DNA of 64,000 bases, from contig OZ020599.1 of assembly GCA_963971535.1 (NCBI GenBank), forward strand, positions 95,374,048 through 95,438,047, in the 5' to 3' direction. The stretch is from Notolepis coatsorum. Lineage: Eukaryota > Chordata > Actinopteri > Aulopiformes > Paralepididae. Positions 61,601 to 64,000 of this stretch are shown here, one piece after another. Both the position numbers and the translations under genes were made by a program. The notes below the pieces were generated by a model that did no database searches, was not told the origin of the DNA, and saw only the letters and a list, made by a program, of their open reading frames with translations. Positions within the stretch are counted from its first letter, which is position 1; every line of letters starts with the position of its first letter.

Positions 61601-63234
61601 CTGCTGCGTTCTGGTTTAATAATCAGAAATGTAGGCCTTCAGTCAATTAAATTCGTTTTATTGAATTAGATCATTTTGCATGTTTTATCATGAGGATCAG
61701 TATTTATTTTAGTATTTTAATGGCTATAGCTGAGACCTGAGTACTGTATTTCGTGCTTCCATGTCCCATGGAAAAATTACAATAAACATGACTTTGACTT
61801 GACTTTGAAAAAGGTCTTAAATATGATTCTGATAGGTCTTAAAATTTATTGGATCAGGAAGTTACTTCTATGTTGCGATAACTTTTGTTTATCACATTTA
61901 AATATTTTTGGGGGAGATGTCCGGGCTGCAAAGTAAGCAGTATGGTAATAGCCTCATTAGTTACTTCTGAATTTTCCTTCATACTTTTCTTTAACATTAT
62001 TGCTGTGAAATAGGTATTCAATTCTATTCAAAGTAGTCTTTAAAAAGTCTTAAACTGGAACCCTAGCAGGAACTCTGATCATAAGTATGATTTGTGGACT
62101 AGGTTTTCATAATAAATGCAGTGCGGGTGACTGAGCGTCCCTGTATGCACCCGTTTCTGGATTGCCATTAATCCCATTAGGATTGTCTCTAAGCATTGTC
62201 TGGTACACAGAATGTAAGTGCGTTTTGGAAAAACTATTTTACACAGTTGTAATGGCTCATATTAGTAATGTGTGGACTTCTAATGTATTGCATGTTTACC
62301 AAAAATCAGTTATGTTCGATTGTTAACCAATGGTTTGACTGTTAAACCAATATAGTTATCGGAAACCATAATAAGTCGATACATATATTGTAATTGAAAA
62401 ATGTTAATTACATTTTCATTGTTCCAAATCGTGGTGTTTCACTTAACCTGATCTCTGAATTGTTGCTGATTGATATGTTGTTTTCCAGAGGTGAATTGCC
62501 TTAATGGGACAGTGAAGCCATGTACAGTTCTCCTGAAGACGATAATAAGTAAGAGAGACTGCGTCAATAGGGATAATGATATTTAGTAATCACCTATGTC
62601 ACTTGATGACAGTTTAAGTGATACATAGGTGATACACTACCAGGGAATGCTTATAACAATATATTCATTTTCTATTCATCTCATTATTGTACAAATATTT
62701 AATCAGATTTTAAATGTATTCAGGTCAAAAGGTTGATATCATCCATCTACTTTTAACATGGGAAAGAAAAACACAAACTTAACCATGTCTTTCTCTCTTT
62801 CCCTTTCTCTTCTCTCTCGCTTTCCCTTTCTCTCTTTTCTTTTTCTCTCTCTCTTTCGCTTTCCCTTTCTCTCTCTTTTCTTTCTCTCGCTTTCCCTTTC
62901 TCTCTCTCTTTCTCTCGCTTTCCCTTTCTCTCTCTTCTTTCTTTCTCTCTCTCGCTTTCCCTTTCTCTCTCTCTTTCTCCCTCTTTTTCCCTTTCTCTCT
63001 CTCGCTTTCCCTTTCTCTCTTTTCCTTCCTCCCAAAGGGCCAAATAATGAAAATAACACATTTGTAGAGGAGGGCATTACATGGAAAGAGGTAATGTATT
63101 CAGTCTACCGTTTGTTTATTTATAATTTTCATTTTATTGTAAAATTACTAACATGGAGGAGAAAAAAAGCGATTGCATTTTTATATGACTGACAAATGAA
63201 ACTCGCCTGTCTTCTTCAGATATGCCTGCCCTAA
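49318..63234 (+). CDS. Chimeric gene: EB1/MAPRE-type CH domain fused to BED-like zinc finger and hAT-transposase-like region
   Basis: Predicted exons: 49318-49436 (ATG at 49322), 49619-49764, 49924-50098, 50883-52627, 52863-53031, 62489-62548, 63038-63090, possibly a last exon 63220-63234 ending in TAA. All introns are GT-AG and each junction keeps the frame (phases 1, 0, 1, 0, 1, 1, 0). About 821 residues are predicted before the last exon. Residues about 14-125 form an end-binding-protein CH domain, 180-206 a C2H2 BED-like finger, 210-727 a hAT-like body, 661-679 an acidic EGEKD repeat and 770-778 an AT-hook. The EB1 coiled coil and EB-homology tail are absent. By domain knowledge it could tie a microtubule-tip module to DNA binding; that role is inference. 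The exon order is directly visible, but splicing needs RNA support. Confidence 0.75.
49322..50098 (+). CDS. Exons 1-3: EB1/MAPRE-type calponin-homology domain
   Basis: ATG 49322 is in strong Kozak context (CAAGATGG). Exon 1 gives MATNVVDTTSEKSSRFSLLM and WLNRLLKTNLNQVEE; exon 2 GACYCQLMDWLFPGSVDMSK and NFSLLQKAFNKNSVTK; exon 3 MIPVEEMMGGGFKSNFSFLK, WFKVFFLSN and MDYDPVKARGGQ. This order and spacing are those of the microtubule-binding CH domain of EB1-family proteins (R-x-x-x-L-x-W-x-N, YCQxMDxLFPG, IPVxx, NFxFxxWFKxFF, DYxPVxARxGQ). The domain is complete and uninterrupted. Phases 1, 0 and 1 at the three donors allow clean fusion to exon 4. A (CT)n tract abuts the exon 2 acceptor. Confidence 0.85.
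49525..49616. repeat. (CT)n microsatellite at the exon 2 splice acceptor
   Basis: About 45 CT units run directly into CTAG and the first base of exon 2 (49619). The tract takes the place of the polypyrimidine tract of intron 1. Confidence 0.95.
50211..50392. repeat. GTTAACC/AAAGGGTT minisatellite in intron 3
   Basis: Five to six units of GTGTGGCAGTGAAAGGGTTAA (reverse of AACCCTTTCACTGCCAC) with variable CTGATGTT or CTTCTGT spacers. The same unit forms the large array at 60137-61280. Confidence 0.92.
50394..50815 (-). mobile_element. LINE 3' fragment in intron 3
   Basis: 50730-50810 (CTGATGGCCTGGGGGAAGAAGCTGAG and following) resembles a dispersed fish LINE 3' region, and 50400-50620 is AT-rich with a TTTATTCAGTATAC end suggesting a minus-strand tail. 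It fills most of the intron upstream of exon 4. Confidence 0.4.
50883..52627 (+). CDS. Exon 4: BED-like zinc finger and hAT-transposase-like body
   Basis: The exon is 1,745 bp, GC- and CpG-rich compared with its surroundings, and open throughout. It begins after ACAG with two bases completing a phase-1 codon. CRVCDKDV...LKRHAATSTH gives a C-x2-C-x16-H-x5-H finger. A body follows with LAAVYLDGGSKAAAEQ, VALGGLYEVADTACRAG and VKNLLGMWKDLASYFSSCDE, the RNase H-like arrangement of degraded hAT proteins. Near the end, LTLLSLPCPPLEAQRVFDQ resembles the hAT dimerisation segment (usually ...SERVFS). I cannot identify an intact catalytic triad, so it is probably non-transposing and domesticated. An EGEKDEGEKDEGEKE repeat precedes the dimerisation part. 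The donor CAG-GTGTGT at 52628 closes it in phase 0. Confidence 0.8.
52863..53031 (+). CDS. Exon 5: acidic linker and AT-hook
   Basis: The acceptor TCTCATCTCAG precedes 52863 and the donor G-GTAAGTT follows 53031. The 56 codons are acidic (ESEGETGSEQEAEIAADRT) and end with SPKKRGRPKKAINGSS. KKRGRPKKA is a canonical AT-hook (R-G-R-P core) that binds the minor groove of AT-rich DNA. The phase is 0 in and 1 out. Confidence 0.75.
53509..54649 (+). mobile_element. Decayed hAT transposon in intron 5
   Basis: The left end is CAGGGGTCTCAAACTCAATT at 53509; a possible right end GAATAGCCCTG closes at 54649. Inside, a frame-broken transposase C-terminus includes LTMFGSTYTCESSFSHMNAI (53954 onward), where ESSFSHMN is the hAT dimerisation motif of the Charlie/ZBED5-like branch. 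This branch differs from the hAT-like part of exon 4. Confidence 0.7.
54742..54785. repeat. Minisatellite unit left of the DIRS element
   Basis: AACCCTTTCACTGTGACAAT and ACAGAAGGTT belong to the same unit that continues at 60137 on the other side of the DIRS element. The region 54650-54741 is unassigned. Confidence 0.85.
55369..56156 (-). pseudogene. DIRS tyrosine recombinase, frame-broken
   Basis: The N-terminal part (55461-56156) contains KTAFLLAVTSAKRVGELCAL with the first catalytic Arg (residue 68 of that ORF). The C-terminal part in another frame (55369-55758) contains RAHSTRGVAASAALLGG with the H-x-x-R pair (His66, Arg69), then ASWSSPGPFVRFYLMD with the likely nucleophilic Tyr102. The two parts overlap in different frames near 55640-55760. 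The enzyme would insert the circular cDNA without a target duplication. Confidence 0.8.
56785..57458. mobile_element. MITE-like insertion inside the DIRS element
   Basis: TTATGCCAAGCAAGCAGTGC (56786 onward) is mirrored by GCACTGCTTGCTTGGCATTAA ending at 57458, as near-perfect inverted termini of about 26 bp. An imperfect direct repeat with ACCGGGCAGC flanks both sides (56769-56778 and 57470-57479). Inside are a 123-bp tandem duplication of AACCTTAACC-rich sequence (about 56889-57115) and a tRNA-like segment. Confidence 0.6.
57160..57245 (-). other. tRNA-like segment (SINE head or pseudo-tRNA)
   Basis: On the minus strand TAGCTCAATTGGCAAGGAC resembles an A box and GAGTTCGAATCCC a B box, about 50 bases apart. 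The T arm and acceptor stem do not pair properly and the anticodon loop is too large, so it is not a functional tRNA. Confidence 0.4.
57397..58254 (-). pseudogene. DIRS reverse transcriptase/RNase H remnants
   Basis: ORF 57937-58254 has VNEIQSLWTKQAIV, GRGVRPRLDLSHGKVQHFL and VWFSSIDL followed by a stop, in the place where DIRS RTs read an IDLKDAY-type catalytic block. Downstream frames (57663-57869 and 57397-57768) contain a decayed DD-containing segment (CPDDVLVLRG). Several frame changes and stops make it non-functional. Assignment relies on the arrangement relative to the recombinase. Confidence 0.6.
58255..59912 (-). other. DIRS 5' region, gag not recognisable
   Basis: Minus-strand ORFs of 100-185 codons overlap in several frames (58067-58564, 58227-58784, 58774-59133). 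They have the codon bias of the element but no domain I can name. By position they should derive from gag. Confidence 0.35.
59913..59987. mobile_element. 75-bp MITE related to the hAT-like element at 5452-7822
   Basis: It starts CAGGGCCGCCTCAGGGGG and ends TTTCTCCCAGGCGGCCCTG. The first 18 bases match the left end and the last roughly 50 match the right end of the larger element, so nearly all of the interior is deleted. It lies within the right part of the DIRS element. Confidence 0.8.
60137..61280. repeat. 28/29-bp minisatellite array (TTTCACTACCACACTACAG)
   Basis: The core is GTTAACC-TTTCACTACCACAC-TACAGAAG. From 60620 to 61140 about 18 units run head to tail with AAG/ACG/GCG variation at one site. 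60137-60340 and 60438-60500 hold looser units, and at 61150-61280 the orientation flips. Smaller patches of the same unit occur at 34297, 50211 and 54742, and one copy near 19966. Confidence 0.95.
61318..61545. repeat. TGTAACGG dispersed repeat, copy 2, with tRNA-like B box
   Basis: 61318-61415 parallels 20964-21062. Downstream, 61470-61530 contains GACCCGGGTTCGAAACTCC, a B-box-like word preceded by CGTGGGAG, suggesting a tRNA-derived head. Confidence 0.5.
61593..62077. mobile_element. hAT-type MITE in intron 5
   Basis: The left end CAGGGCTCCTGCTG pairs with the right end AGCAGGAACTCTG. The body contains the AGGTCTTAAA and AAGTCTTAAA words common to a widespread fish hAT MITE. 62078-62488 has no recognisable feature. 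Confidence 0.65.
62489..63090 (+). CDS. Exons 6-7: small downstream exons, tentative
   Basis: 62489-62548 lies between TTGTTTTCCAG and GTAAGA and encodes VNCLNGTVKPCTVLLKTII after a split codon. 63038-63090 lies between CTCCCAAAG and GTAATG and encodes PNNENNTFVEEGITWKE. Both keep the frame of exon 5 (phase 1 into 1, then phase 0), which is the main argument, since two short exons would match by chance only rarely. A possible last exon at 63220 adds four codons and a TAA. No domain is recognised. Without transcripts, other or additional exons remain possible. Confidence 0.45.
62786..63037. repeat. TTTCCCTTTCTCTC tract at the exon 7 acceptor
   Basis: About 240 bases of almost pure pyrimidine on the plus strand, in units of CGCTTTCCCTTTCTCTCT, lead directly into CCTCCCAAAG and exon 7. 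The arginine/glutamate-rich minus-strand ORFs here are repeat translations. Confidence 0.93.
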
Positions 63235-63324
63235 AACTGTCACAGGTGGCACTTCAGACCACCTCGTTTTAAAATCTGACTTTTATACTGTCGACTAAAA
63301 CTCATAACAGTAGCAATGTAGTTT

Positions 63325-63460
63325 ATTTCTCTCATATTTCTATATTCAGATCTAATTTTATTGCCTATATTTTTGTATTTCTACTATTACCCTGTCTATA
63401 CCTGTACCCCCCATCCCCATGCTGCTAGGATACCCGAATTTCCCCCAAGGGGATCACTAA
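63325..63460 (+). mobile_element. Retroposon with ATCTT tail, 5'-truncated copy
   Basis: CTCATATTTCTATATTCAG, CTACTATTACCCTG and CCCCAAGGGGATCA match copy 1 at 13920-14050; the tail is lost. Confidence 0.65.
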
Positions 63461-63463
63461 AAG

Positions 63464-64000
63464 TGTGAGGAAAAGGGGTTATTGTGGAGCCCAATAGCGA
63501 ACACAGGAGGAGAGAGAATGGAGCGGTTTAGGGTGTTTTAATAGTTTCCCCCCCAAACAGACATGTATCACATATAGGAATGTATACGGACGGGGATGAA
63601 TGTTCTTGAGGGGGTAGCACAGGTGTACTCCTTGTGTAGTACGAGATGGTCCTTGAGCAGGTGCACTCCTCGTGCAGTATGAGAGGATGGTAGACACTGG
63701 CTGTGTCGGGGTTGATAACAGGAACTCCGTAGTCAAGCACCAGGGGTCCAGACGGGCACGCTGGAGTGGAGGTCCTGGGTGACACTGGAACGGATGTCCT
63801 TGGGCACAAGAGAGGGAGGTTAGAACAGGGAATGTCAACAAGAGCGGGTAGTAGAGCTTCAGGTCGAGACGTCGTACCTGGGAAGGCAGTTTGACACTGC
63901 GCCGCCGGATGACAGGCTCTGCCAGATGATATAGAGCCTGCTTGATGAGGTAATCCCTTGCAGCCGTGCTGATTGATCCTCATCAGGCAGGCTCGGGCCC
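63464..64000 (-). other. LTR-like sequence running out of the window
   Basis: It starts TGTGAGGAAAAGG and has an overall layout resembling the solo LTR at 35631 read on the minus strand (an early CCAATAG word, then TTTTAATA, then a GC-rich portion). The right border is outside the window, so it cannot be confirmed. The minus-strand ORFs here show no recognised domain. Confidence 0.3.

Noticed and set aside
62739-63077. Arg/Glu/Lys-rich ORFs on the minus strand
   Set aside because: Direct translations of the CT-rich tract.

Overview
The window reads as a repeat-dense stretch of a teleost fish genome. The evidence is the mix of L2, jockey-superfamily and L1/Tx1-like LINEs, hAT and Tc1 elements, TTAA-flanked piggyBac-type elements, a BEL/Pao element, a DIRS element, tRNA-derived SINEs, long CA/CT/TA/GTT microsatellites, and GT-AG split genes. 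I cannot name the species.

Layout. 0-12 kb: an L1/Tx1-like LINE end; a nearly intact LINE with endonuclease and reverse transcriptase (0.7-3.9 kb); an L2 split by a 2.4-kb hAT-like element (4.2-8.0 kb); another L2 fragment; and a minus-strand LINE with a GATT-repeat tail ('LINE B', 10.3-12.0 kb). 12-31 kb: a 1.1-kb foldback element with TTAA ends, retroposons with an ATCTT tail, a SINE nested in a MITE, palindromes, a decayed Tc1, and a nest running hAT-like > TTAA element > 10-bp minisatellite > L2 > SINE. 31-37 kb: a hAT with an 8-bp target duplication whose left half was tandemly duplicated, probably by recombination between LINE B tails; minisatellites; and a solo LTR with a 6-bp target duplication. 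37-46 kb: a complete BEL/Pao element (944-bp LTRs, target duplication ACACC) inside another LINE, itself inside a LINE B tail.

46-63 kb holds the only convincing host gene, on the plus strand. Three exons (49322-50098) encode an EB1/MAPRE-type calponin-homology domain. With matching intron phases they join a 1.7-kb exon (50883-52627) encoding a BED-like zinc finger and a hAT-transposase-like body, then an AT-hook exon (52863-53031) and two small exons about 9.4 kb downstream. The predicted product would link a microtubule plus-end-binding module to a domesticated-transposase, DNA-binding module. Its fifth intron contains a hAT relic, a satellite array, and a 5.35-kb DIRS element whose termini and internal complementary region can be read directly.

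Everything else is mobile or repetitive DNA. I saw no rRNA, no convincing functional tRNA, no CRISPR array and no second host gene. Several retroelement reading frames carry single-base breaks; where LTRs are almost identical (BEL/Pao) these could be assembly indels rather than old decay.
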